DNA of 59,765 bases from an uncultured Prolixibacteraceae bacterium (GTDB taxonomy: Bacteria; Bacteroidota; Bacteroidia; Bacteroidales; Prolixibacteraceae), in the NCBI GenBank assembly GCA_937915865.1, contig CALGIG010000064.1, positions 1 to 59,765 on the forward strand, written 5' to 3'. The number at the start of each line of letters is the position of its first letter. Within the stretch, counting starts at the first letter, position 1. Shown here one piece after another: positions 26,409-34,818 of this stretch. Made by a program: the position numbers and the translations under genes. The notes beneath the pieces were generated by a model, which did not search any database, had not been told where the DNA came from, and worked only from the letters and a program-made list of their open reading frames with translations.

Positions 26409-27299
26409 ATGACTCAACCAAAAACAGAGCGTATTTTTCTTGTAATTAATGAATATGCTGGACATAAAGTAGCTGCAAGGGCTATTCATCAGGTAATACC
26501 TATTCTTGAAAAAAATGGAAAACTTGTAGAATATTCATTTACAAATCATCCGGGACATGCTACCGAATTGGCTTCCCAGGCCTCTGCAAATGGTTTCGAT
26601 TTGGTTGTGGCTGTTGGGGGAGATGGTACAGTAAACGAAACAGCATTGGGATTAATTGGAACTACCACACCAATGGGAATAATACCAATGGGTTCGGGAA
26701 ACGGGCTGGCTCGCGAATTAGGAATTCCGATGAATATACGAAAAAGCGCTTATGTATTGCTTGAGGGGAATACGCTTCATATTGATGTTTGTAAAATTAA
26801 TAGTCAACGCTTTTTATGTACCAGTGGTATTGGTTTCGATGCTTTGGTTGCTGACAAAATGAGTAAAGCGTCGTCACGCGGATTTCTTAGGTATGTTCAG
26901 CTGGTTGTCAAGGAAAGTATATTTTTTAAGCCTGTTGATGTGAAAATGAGAATTGATGGCAGATTGATTGAAAAAACAGTCTTCCTGATTACTTACGCCA
27001 ATGCATCGCAGTTTGGCAACAATGCTTTTATTGCGCCAGGCGCTAGCATGACCGATGGTTTAGTCGATGTAGTTGTTGTACAAAAGTTTGCCAAAATATG
27101 GATGCCATTTTTTGCGATTGCACTTTTTTCGAAATTGGTTCCCCGCTTACCGTTCGTCGATCGTTATAAAGCTCGTAAAGTTGAACTGGAAGTAGCTAAT
27201 ACTCCTTATTTCCATTTTGATGGCGAACCCGGGAAATTGCAAATACCGGCTAAGATTGAAATTGATGCACAGAAAATATGGGTGAGAAGCCGGAAATAA
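26409..27299 (+). CDS. Diacylglycerol/lipid kinase (DgkB/YegS family)
   Basis: The 296-residue protein shows VAVGGDGTVNE, the GGDGT nucleotide-binding loop, followed by MGIIPMGSGNGLARELGIP, the GTGND-like motif with N for T. FDGEPGKL near the C-terminus is the conserved FDGE turn. By family it phosphorylates diacylglycerol or another lipid alcohol with ATP at the inner face of the inner membrane. It follows the LtaS-like gene by 40 bp on the same strand and probably shares its transcript. No clear terminator separates it from the convergent polyferredoxin gene. Confidence 0.9.
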   Translation: MTQPKTERIFLVINEYAGHKVAARAIHQVIPILEKNGKLVEYSFTNHPGHATELASQASANGFDLVVAVGGDGTVNETALGLIGTTTPMGIIPMGSGNGLARELGIPMNIRKSAYVLLEGNTLHIDVCKINSQRFLCTSGIGFDALVADKMSKASSRGFLRYVQLVVKESIFFKPVDVKMRIDGRLIEKTVFLITYANASQFGNNAFIAPGASMTDGLVDVVVVQKFAKIWMPFFAIALFSKLVPRLPFVDRYKARKVELEVANTPYFHFDGEPGKLQIPAKIEIDAQKIWVRSRK

Positions 27300-27324
27300 T
27301 GTCACGAAAATAATCTCGACCATC

Positions 27325-28071
27325 TCAATTGTGTGGCGTTTGACAAATATTTCTTCTTTGCGTGGTGTACCGAATTACTTTATTTTTGCAACTGTCGGCA
27401 CAATTACCGCACAAAATGCACTCCGGATGTTCCAATTCTCCGGTCTTAACGCTTTCCATCACGTCAATATCCATCGGACATTTCAAGGTACACAAATTGC
27501 AGGCTTTACAGTTTTCAACGTTGGCTTTTAGCCGCAAACCCCTCCAATGAAAATGGTCGCGTATTTTTGTACCAATAATCATAAATGGTGCTTGCCAGCA
27601 AAGGTATTTACACGATGCAAATTTTCCAAAAATGGCGGAAATGGGAACAATGATAAGGATAGCTCCTATAGTCAGGATTATTTTCCGTTCAGTCCCTATA
27701 TCGGTCATTCCATAGTTCAGGTTGACTTCTTTAAAACCATTAATGATGTAGCCGACAATGATTGCACACAACCAAGCTGCAAAAATGAAATATTTAATCA
27801 GGTTGGCTTTTGTATTTTTCGATCTGCTTTTTACGAAAAAACCCAGTATTTCCTGAATTCCGCACCCTGGGCAAAACCACGAACAATAAGCCCTTCCAAA
27901 GAATAGAGACAGAAAAAACAGGAGGATAAAAACAATAAAACTGGCATTTACAATTCCTTTGTATGATGCAACGACAATAATGACTGGTGAAAAAAGCAAG
28001 TGAAAAATCAACAGCAGATGGAACAAAACTGCCGTTGCAATTACAATTGGTTTGCGTATTCGTTGGTACAT
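27325..28071 (-). CDS. Membrane polyferredoxin, NapH/CcoG-like 4Fe-4S protein
   Basis: Five or so transmembrane helices alternate with cysteine motifs. AYCSWFCPGCG near residue 65 and CKYLCW near residue 155 lie on membrane loops, and the C-terminus has two ferredoxin-type clusters, CKACNLCTLKCP and CILCGNCADSC. The layout is that of NapH/CcoG-type membrane electron carriers. It would pass electrons between the quinone pool or cytoplasm and a periplasmic acceptor. No partner reductase is adjacent, so its pathway is not known. 248 residues. Confidence 0.85.
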   Translation of the reverse strand: MYQRIRKPIVIATAVLFHLLLIFHLLFSPVIIVVASYKGIVNASFIVFILLFFLSLFFGRAYCSWFCPGCGIQEILGFFVKSRSKNTKANLIKYFIFAAWLCAIIVGYIINGFKEVNLNYGMTDIGTERKIILTIGAILIIVPISAIFGKFASCKYLCWQAPFMIIGTKIRDHFHWRGLRLKANVENCKACNLCTLKCPMDIDVMESVKTGELEHPECILCGNCADSCKNKVIRYTTQRRNICQTPHN

Positions 28072-28138
28072 TGCTTGTTTAAAGAGAATTATGAATGTTA
28101 TTTATCTTTATAAATTTAGCAATTCTTCTTTTTTCTGG

Positions 28139-29710
28139 TTATTGTTTGATAAGGTTTAGCATAAAAACATCATTTTCGTTAATGCTTAATTTTCGTACTA
28201 ATCTTTTATTTGATCCAATTTTAATAGTTTCGGTTGCAATTGGAGAACCATTGTTCTTTTGCTTGATTTGTTCAACCTGCTTGATGGTTAACTGATTGGG
28301 TTTATTCAATGATAGATAAGTACTATAAGCATCGTTTACATTATAGCCAACCTTGTACACTTCTAATTTGTATGTACCCTGGGGTATATTTGAAAGCTCT
28401 ATTTCAACATTCCCCTTTTGTTTTGATGGCAAATTGCGTACGTAATAGGATTGATTGTTAACCGTGTCGCCAGGATGTGTATTTGTAAAATCCCATAAAA
28501 GCAGCTGTATTCCTGAAGAATTCTTGGTTGCCCACGATCTGTTGTCCTGATTCAACAATTCCGTTTCGCCAAGCTTATTCAGAAGGTAATAGGAATAGTA
28601 GGCCGGTTTTTTGATGCCCTGGTAATTCAACAGTCCGAATCCTCCATGAAAAGGAGTGAATCGAGGTCCGGCTTCTTCAAAAATATCTGTGAAAACCCAG
28701 TATGACATCGAGTTTGCTGCATTTCCAACTTGTTTTATTTTTTCAAGAATGTAAGCCGCTTCGTGGTAGCTATCATGAATAGGGTCGGCAGGAGTATATG
28801 ATGCGCTCCATTCGGTGTAATGCAATTCGAGATTTGGTTTGGCCGAATTTGAAATCTGTTTGCGCGAATTCAGGATGTCGCCGCTGACACTCCACTCATC
28901 TTTGCTCAAAATGGTTCCGGTCGAGCCATACTCGTCGAGAAAGCCTTGTTTTACGCCATACGAGTGTGTCGATATAAAATCTATTGGAACAGAATGCTTT
29001 TCACAGAATTCTATTGTTTCGGGGACCCATGCAGCTCCGGCAGTGGCTGGTCCACCAACTTTATATGCCTTGTTTACACTTTTAATTGCCCTGGTTGTAT
29101 AATCATACAATTTGTAATATTCTTCCTGAGTACTTGACCAAAATCCAGGAGAAAGATTCGGCTCATTCCAAACTTCAAAATACCATGTTTTTACTTCTTC
29201 TTCGCCATATCGTTCGGTAAAATGAATGATTAAATTACGAATCAAATCTTCCCATTTTTTATAATCTTTGGGAGGAGTTACATTTCCTCGCCACCAGAAG
29301 ATAGTTTCTTTGCCACTGGCAAGTGCCGAAGGCATGAATCCGAGTTCAACAAATGGTTTCATCTTGATGCTCACGATAAAATCGTATAAAACATCTATGT
29401 ATTGGTAGTTGTATTCCGGGGTGCCATTTTTGTTTTCGTGGTAAACGCCCATGTCGTCGCTTAGCAAGCCATGCATCCTGATGTACTTAAAATCACACTC
29501 TTTTTTCGTTAGGGCCAGTTGCTGTTGCCAGTCGGCCCTGAGCCCCTCGTTGGCGCGACCCGCGCCAATACATTCTTTAAACATGGTATTTAGCTTACCT
29601 GAAGTCTTATTGTAATCAATTTTGATTTCTCTTTCCTGAGCTGAAACTAAATGTGCCAGTGAAATAATGGCAACGCTAAGCATTGTGTTTAAAAAGTTCA
29701 ATTTTTTCAC
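28139..29710 (-). CDS. Secreted GH39-family glycosidase (beta-xylosidase type)
   Basis: The start is GTG at 29710, giving a signal peptide MKKLNFLNTMLSVAIISLAH with cleavage near VSAQ; an ATG nine codons later is an alternative. The TIM barrel carries acid/base E183 in FEVWNEPNLSPGFW and the likely nucleophile E300 in LHYTEWSASY, the clan GH-A pattern. IGAGRANEGLRADW and the rest fit GH39. A small C-terminal beta domain follows residue 420. It would release xylose or another beta-linked sugar in the periplasm or outside. It is not next to other sugar genes. 523 residues. Confidence 0.88.
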   Translation of the reverse strand: MKKLNFLNTMLSVAIISLAHLVSAQEREIKIDYNKTSGKLNTMFKECIGAGRANEGLRADWQQQLALTKKECDFKYIRMHGLLSDDMGVYHENKNGTPEYNYQYIDVLYDFIVSIKMKPFVELGFMPSALASGKETIFWWRGNVTPPKDYKKWEDLIRNLIIHFTERYGEEEVKTWYFEVWNEPNLSPGFWSSTQEEYYKLYDYTTRAIKSVNKAYKVGGPATAGAAWVPETIEFCEKHSVPIDFISTHSYGVKQGFLDEYGSTGTILSKDEWSVSGDILNSRKQISNSAKPNLELHYTEWSASYTPADPIHDSYHEAAYILEKIKQVGNAANSMSYWVFTDIFEEAGPRFTPFHGGFGLLNYQGIKKPAYYSYYLLNKLGETELLNQDNRSWATKNSSGIQLLLWDFTNTHPGDTVNNQSYYVRNLPSKQKGNVEIELSNIPQGTYKLEVYKVGYNVNDAYSTYLSLNKPNQLTIKQVEQIKQKNNGSPIATETIKIGSNKRLVRKLSINENDVFMLNLIKQ

Positions 29711-30125
29711 AGGTAAATATTGTTATTAATTTGTTGAATATAAAGTATGTACTTGTGTAATTCTATGCTAAAGAAACTGGCTGTTTCCAAAATATTTACA
29801 TGTCCTTTTGTGCCATCACCAAAAATTTCGGCACTTTGGCATGATCATTTCATTTTCTATTTGTTTGCCTTTAATAAAAGCGTTTAATTTTCAAATTTAA
29901 TAGTATTTCTTAATACAATGAATATATGTTACTGTTATTATTACAATATTAGCAGTTTTGGAAATTTCGGACGGTTTTAGCTACAATTTATCTTTATTTG
30001 AACAATCTCTTTTATTTTTCGCGATTACTAATAGAATATAAGCAAGCTTTTAATGTGATCTTCTGAAAAAATGTAAAAGTTGTGCAAAATACTTTTATAC
30101 TTGCAAAAGTTTTTTGATTACTGAA
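29711..30125. other. AT-rich intergenic region between divergent GH39 and psd genes
   Basis: No coding frame is seen. TGGCATGATCATTTCA (29837-29852) loosely resembles a -24/-12 element but lies about 260 bp before psd. TATACTTG (30096-30103) is a near match to the -7 box, 23 bp before the psd ATG, and is the better promoter candidate. Confidence 0.4.
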
Positions 30126-31016
30126 ATGATAAAGGTTTATAACAGGCAAACGCAACAAATAGAAATAGAAAATACCTATAAACAGGATAGTCTTCACTTT
30201 TTGTATAAAACCGATTTGGGAAGGGCGCTTTCAAGTTCTGTTTTTAATAAACATTTGATTTCCAAGCTGTATGCACGTGTAGTTAAAAGCCGTCAAAGCA
30301 TTTCATTAATCCAGAAATTTATTAAGCACTACGATATAGACATTTCTGAAATCAAACATCCAATCGAGGGTTTTCGTTGTTTCAACGACTTTTTTATTCG
30401 TGAACTAAAAGATGGTGCCCGTCCGATTGATACGAATTGCGATCATTTAATTTCACCTGCGGATTCACGACTTTGTGTATTTGACCTGGCTGAGAAGAAT
30501 AATTTACCAGTTAAAGGTTATTGGTATTCATTGTCAGCACTGATTAAGGATAAAAAGCTAGCCAAAGAATATGCCGAAGGATGGTGCTTTATTTATCGTT
30601 TGGCCCCAGCTGATTACCATCGGTATTGCTATATCGATAACGGTTATCAGGAAAAGGTTAAACGGTTGAGAGGGGTCTTGCATTCGGTGAACCCAATTGC
30701 AATGTCGTCAGTGAAGAATTTGTTGTCGCGTAATTATAGGGAATTGACAATTCTGCATACCGAAAACTTTGGGAAAGTACTTCATTTAGAAGTTGGCGCT
30801 CTACTGGTTGGCAAAATTATCCAGCGAGATCATGGTGCGCATTCTTTCGGAAAAGGAGAAGAGAAAGGTTGGTTCGAATATGGTGGATCAACTATCATTC
30901 AAATATTCAAAAAAGAACATGTACAACCAGATGCTGATATTCTTGAACAAACACAGAATAAAACAGAAACATTGGTAAGGTACGGACAAAAAACTGGTAT
31001 AAAGATTACCGGATAG
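30126..31016 (+). CDS. psd: Phosphatidylserine decarboxylase
   Basis: The ATG at 30126 gives 296 residues; the frame could also begin at TTG 30114. FNDFFIRELKDGARPID and ISPADSRL are diagnostic early motifs, and VGALLVGKI with HSFGKGEEKGWFEYGGSTII marks the C-terminal cleavage site. The GGST motif holds S255, which self-cleaves to leave the pyruvoyl group on the alpha subunit. It makes phosphatidylethanolamine from phosphatidylserine at the inner membrane. It belongs to the longer, non-archaeal type. No phosphatidylserine synthase gene is adjacent. Confidence 0.93.
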   Translation: MIKVYNRQTQQIEIENTYKQDSLHFLYKTDLGRALSSSVFNKHLISKLYARVVKSRQSISLIQKFIKHYDIDISEIKHPIEGFRCFNDFFIRELKDGARPIDTNCDHLISPADSRLCVFDLAEKNNLPVKGYWYSLSALIKDKKLAKEYAEGWCFIYRLAPADYHRYCYIDNGYQEKVKRLRGVLHSVNPIAMSSVKNLLSRNYRELTILHTENFGKVLHLEVGALLVGKIIQRDHGAHSFGKGEEKGWFEYGGSTIIQIFKKEHVQPDADILEQTQNKTETLVRYGQKTGIKITG

Positions 31017-31088
31017 AAAATTGCACAATTTGTTTTCTGCCTGAAATAACAGAATAAAACCCAGTTATACAGGATAAACCTTTTGGTT

Positions 31089-31108
31089 GTAAGGGAAATA
31101 ACCCTTAC
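31089..31108. terminator. Hairpin between psd and aldehyde dehydrogenase genes
   Basis: GTAAGGG (31089-31095) pairs with CCCTTAC (31102-31108) around a 6-nt AAATAA loop in the gap between convergent genes. No clear U-run follows on either strand, so terminator activity is uncertain. Confidence 0.35.
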
Positions 31109-31156
31109 TATGGGCTGACGACTAAACTGAAAATGTTTATCATCGGTATTTAAAAA

Positions 31157-32521
31157 TTACTCCAGTTTAAACATCCATTTCATCAGCCTAAGTTTGAAAG
31201 GAGTATGAGGAAAATACTTAACATTGGATTCGAACCATGTTGGCTTTTCCAAAATGCTTTTGTAATGCGAAAAGGTTCGGAATCCATGCTCGCCGTGATA
31301 TGAGCCAATCCCGCTTTCGCCAACACCTCCAAATGGTAATTTACTATTGGTAATGTGCATAACTGCATCGTTTACAGCGCCACCACCAAACGATATTTCG
31401 CTTAAAATTTTGTTTTTTAGCTGCTTATTTTGAGTAAAAATATAGCATGACAAGGGTTTTTCTCTCTTTTTCACTTCACCGATGGCGTCATCAAGCGATT
31501 CAAAAGAAATAATTGGCAGAATGGGGCCAAAAATTTCTTGTTGCATAACCGGATCATTGAATTGTACATTATCCATGATTGTTGGTTCGAAAAAACGTTT
31601 AGTAATGTCGAATTCACCGCCATATACAACTTTTCCCGAATCAAGTAATTCACCGAGCCTGTTCACGTTTCTTTCATTTATTATCTGTACATAATTCCCG
31701 TTTTCTATCGAAAATTGCTCTTTCCGTATCTCATTAATAGCTAATTCTAAAAACGTTTTCTTCAATGCTTTATGTATTAAAACATAGTCTGGGGCGATAC
31801 AGGTTTGTCCGGCATTCAGAAATTTGGCCCAAATCAGGCGTTTTACATACATTTTCATGTTTTTATCATCGAGGATAAAAGCTGGACTTTTGCCACCCAA
31901 TTCGAGAGTTATTGGTGTCAGGTGTTTAGCAGCAGCCTGATAAATAATTCGTCCAACATTTACACTTCCGGTAAAAAATATTTTATCAAAGCGTTGCTGT
32001 AGTAATTTTTCGGTTTCAGGAATTCCTCCTTCAATAACTATAAAAAAAGAAGGATCAAAATTTCCATTGATAATTTTTGTTATAACCGCACTGGTGTTCG
32101 ACGGAAGCTCGCTTGGTTTTAAAATTACTGTATTTCCGGCAGCAATAGCTGCAACAGCGGGTCCAAGCGAAAGTTGATAAGGATAATTCCATGCCCCAAT
32201 TATTAAAGAAACACCAAAGGGCTCAGGAATTATGTAGCTTTTCGCTGGAAAATTCATTAACCCTGTTCCTACTTTTTTGTAACAGGACCATGTTTTAATG
32301 TTTCGAATGGCTGTGTTAATTTCCGCATAAATAATTGCATTTTCACAGGAATAATTATCGAATTCAGATTTGCCAAAATCCTTGTAGATAGCATCATTTA
32401 GCAGGTTTTCATTTTTTTCGATTATTCTTTTCAGTTTATTAAGCTGGGTTATTCTGAAAGAAATATCTTTTGTTTGGTTTGAATTAAAAAATTGTCGTTG
32501 GTTTTCAATTATGGTTTTCAT
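31157..32521 (-). CDS. Aldehyde dehydrogenase, class 3-like
   Basis: The 454-residue protein shows the NAD site IGAWNYPYQLSLGP, the general-base E207 in LELGGKSPAF, and the nucleophile C241 in NAGQTCIAPDYV. EIFGPILPI and PFGGVGESGIGSYHG close the fold. The short length and the sequence around FTGSVNVGR place it with class 3 (fatty or aromatic aldehyde) enzymes. The reaction is NAD(P)-dependent oxidation of an aldehyde to an acid. The C-terminus is basic and partly hydrophobic and might touch membranes. It has no operon partner. Confidence 0.9.
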   Translation of the reverse strand: MKTIIENQRQFFNSNQTKDISFRITQLNKLKRIIEKNENLLNDAIYKDFGKSEFDNYSCENAIIYAEINTAIRNIKTWSCYKKVGTGLMNFPAKSYIIPEPFGVSLIIGAWNYPYQLSLGPAVAAIAAGNTVILKPSELPSNTSAVITKIINGNFDPSFFIVIEGGIPETEKLLQQRFDKIFFTGSVNVGRIIYQAAAKHLTPITLELGGKSPAFILDDKNMKMYVKRLIWAKFLNAGQTCIAPDYVLIHKALKKTFLELAINEIRKEQFSIENGNYVQIINERNVNRLGELLDSGKVVYGGEFDITKRFFEPTIMDNVQFNDPVMQQEIFGPILPIISFESLDDAIGEVKKREKPLSCYIFTQNKQLKNKILSEISFGGGAVNDAVMHITNSKLPFGGVGESGIGSYHGEHGFRTFSHYKSILEKPTWFESNVKYFPHTPFKLRLMKWMFKLE

Positions 32522-32697
32522 TTCCTCGAAAATATATCAGAAAGTTGATGGTAATTTCTTCTAAAAGTACTATTGTTTGGCGAGATTATTCGTTTATACT
32601 TTAGGCGATTGTATGTAAAAGGTATTGTAAAATATGAAAACACTCTACGCTCTCCGTTAAGTGACTGGTAGTATGCCTTATTTAATTGAATGTTTTT

Positions 32698-33474
32698 CTA
32701 TAAATATTTAATTACCATGTAAATGGCAACTCCAACAAGAAAAATTGCATATATTTTTTTGAAAGTCGCTGAGGAAAGTTTTATGGCTAGTTTTGATCCA
32801 ACTAAGGCACCGGCTACAATACCGCAAGCCATTAACGTTGCATAAACAAGGTTTAAATGTCCATTTTCGGCATATACAATTACGCTGGGTAAACCAACAG
32901 GCAATTGTAGTGCAGCAAGTGATGTGGCAGTTGCCGCCTTTGGCTTGTATTTAAAGAACTTGGTGAGAGCTGGAACAATAACAAGTCCACCGCCTTTCCC
33001 AAACATTCCGGCAATTACTCCGGCAAGAACGCCAAGCCCTGAAAACTGAAAAAAAGAATGCCCTTTCAATTGTTCTTCCTGAACGATAGCTTCTTCCTTT
33101 CTCCTTCCAATAAGCGTTGGAATATTGATATAGCTGATAGCAACATACAAAAGGAATGTTGCATAAAGTTTAGCGAGTAAATGAACATTGACTGACAACG
33201 CGAGTTCAGCGCCAAAGTACGAGCCTAATAAAAGTCCAAGCGAAATAAAAAGCGAATCTTTAAGTTTTATGTAACCGGCTTTGTAATAATTTATTACGCC
33301 TAATATTCCGACAGGGAGAAGCATTGCAGCCAACGAAGTGGCATTTGCGTCCAGGATATCCATACCCAAAAAGGCAATTAAGGACGGAACAATAATTATT
33401 CCTCCTCCAATTCCAAATAATCCAGACATAATGCCAGCAACAATGCCAATTATTGCAATTAAAAATGTTGTCAT
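32698..33474 (-). CDS. TauE/SafE-family membrane transporter
   Basis: This 258-residue protein consists of about eight transmembrane helices in two similar halves. Each begins with the family motif: GLFGIGGGIIIVPSL near residue 20 and GMFGKGGGLVIVPAL near residue 160. TSLAAMLLPVG and TSLAALQLPVG are the matching repeats that follow. Members export or import sulfite, sulfoacetate or other organic anions. The neighbours give no hint of the substrate. Confidence 0.92.
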   Translation of the reverse strand: MTTFLIAIIGIVAGIMSGLFGIGGGIIIVPSLIAFLGMDILDANATSLAAMLLPVGILGVINYYKAGYIKLKDSLFISLGLLLGSYFGAELALSVNVHLLAKLYATFLLYVAISYINIPTLIGRRKEEAIVQEEQLKGHSFFQFSGLGVLAGVIAGMFGKGGGLVIVPALTKFFKYKPKAATATSLAALQLPVGLPSVIVYAENGHLNLVYATLMACGIVAGALVGSKLAIKLSSATFKKIYAIFLVGVAIYMVIKYL

Positions 33475-33636
33475 TCTAGTTTTCTTAATAGATTATCCTA
33501 ATTGTGTTTCTTTTTGTAAAAAATTGGAATTGGAAAAGCCTGAAACTTTTGACAAAGATAGAAAACTAAATCTGAAGCTATGGTATTATTAAATTCTAAT
33601 GGATGCCTGGAACTTTTTATTTGATGTATGTATATG

Positions 33637-33709
33637 AAGAAGCTGTCTAAAAAAACTCAGTGATCTTTGAGAAAAGCTAATGTAACATTTGCTACTTGGA
33701 CAGCTTCTT
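33637..33709. repeat. Long-loop hairpin with AAGAAGCTGTC arms
   Basis: AAGAAGCTGTC (33637-33647) and GACAGCTTCTT (33699-33709) are perfect inverted repeats 51 nt apart. The arms share GCTGTC/GACAGC with the hairpins at 1594 and 57094. It lies in the gap between the TauE and glycosyltransferase genes and may be an intergenic element rather than a simple terminator. Confidence 0.5.
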
Positions 33710-33731
33710 ATGTTTTCTTTAATGCGCTATT

Positions 33732-34604
33732 TTAGATGATTTTATAATTTCGATAACCAATATTTAATCCTAAGTGGTTGTTTGCAAATAGTTTGAATCT
33801 GTGTTTTACTGATAAACGATTTCTTGACAAATCATAGTCAAATTTCCAGTTCTTTTTCATAATCCTGTTTTCCATTACTCTTGGATGATTCTCTTTGAAC
33901 AGAGAGAGTGCATCAATTTGAGAGTAATCAAATTCTTCTTTTTTGGCAATATGTTTTTTCAACCATTTGTCGTCTTCATAATAAAGACGATTACTATTTT
34001 CAAATTTCGATTGCATTGATTTAGGATGTTTTACCCAGCCATAATGGTAAATAAAGGCTTCAACAGGTTTTACATTAAGCTTTTCATTTTCGTTTTTCCT
34101 GAATCCTTGGGCATCACGGTACGAATATATTTTTTTGTTGTTTTTTATTATCCTAATTTCATTTTTATACCATTTTGTAGATACTCCAATATAATCATAC
34201 GATCCAAAAAAATGTTTATAATTGAATAATAAACCATCTACTTCCTTAACATCCTTCCATATAAGCATTTCTTTATAGATAGTATCCAGGTATTTTTCGT
34301 GCACAACTTCATCTCCCTGTATATAGAATGCCCAATCTGAATCAGACGAGATAGCTTGAAAAGCTTTATCTGTTTCAACAGCTAAAACTTTTCCACTTTT
34401 CCGTAATGATTCATCCCAAGTCGTTTCTATTATTTTGATTTTAGGAGATTTAATACTTTTTATTACATCGAGTGTTTTGTCGTCAGAATTACCCACAGCT
34501 ATTACAAAATCGTCGCATATCGGTAATATTGAGTTTATAGCTTCTATTACCGGATAATCGAATTTGATTGCATTTCTTACGAATGAAAAACCAGTTACTT
34601 TCAT
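33732..34604 (-). CDS. Glycosyltransferase family 2-like protein
   Basis: The ATG at 34604 gives 290 residues starting MKVTGFSFVRNAIKFDYPV, typical of GT2-like enzymes, and the longer frame to 34637 is not needed. FVIAVGNSDDKTLDVI covers the nucleotide-binding strand and WAFYIQGDEVVHEKYL carries a QGDE in the place of the DxD motif. The second half (YRDAQGFRKNEN, HYGWVKHPKSMQ) resembles cytoplasmic glycosyltransferases acting on surface glycans. Donor and acceptor are unknown. No polysaccharide cluster is next to it. Confidence 0.8.
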   Translation of the reverse strand: MKVTGFSFVRNAIKFDYPVIEAINSILPICDDFVIAVGNSDDKTLDVIKSIKSPKIKIIETTWDESLRKSGKVLAVETDKAFQAISSDSDWAFYIQGDEVVHEKYLDTIYKEMLIWKDVKEVDGLLFNYKHFFGSYDYIGVSTKWYKNEIRIIKNNKKIYSYRDAQGFRKNENEKLNVKPVEAFIYHYGWVKHPKSMQSKFENSNRLYYEDDKWLKKHIAKKEEFDYSQIDALSLFKENHPRVMENRIMKKNWKFDYDLSRNRLSVKHRFKLFANNHLGLNIGYRNYKII

Positions 34605-34723
34605 GTAGCGAATTTTAGATTTGAACTTCAGATACAAATCCGCAGAATTCTTGAAAGGCCCTACTTTTTTAATTTATTTGATTTAAAAACTTATACACGA
34701 ATTGATTATGGTTTGAAAATGAA

Positions 34724-34752
34724 AAGGGAATAACCTTACCGATTATTCCCTT
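34724..34752 (-). terminator. Terminator of ppdK
   Basis: AAGGGAATAA (34724-34733) pairs perfectly with TTATTCCCTT (34743-34752) over a 9-nt loop. In the minus direction a TTCATTTTC stretch follows. It lies about 65 bp after the ppdK stop. Confidence 0.65.
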
Positions 34753-34818
34753 CCTATTATTCATTTCAGTAATTGCTCAGTTTCTACTTAATACTAAGTC
34801 AGGTATACTGTGATTTTC

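Noticed and set aside
29837..29852. Sigma-54-like site upstream of psd
   Set aside because: The -12 half is TTTCA, the site is about 260 bp from the gene, and a better -7 box lies at 30096.
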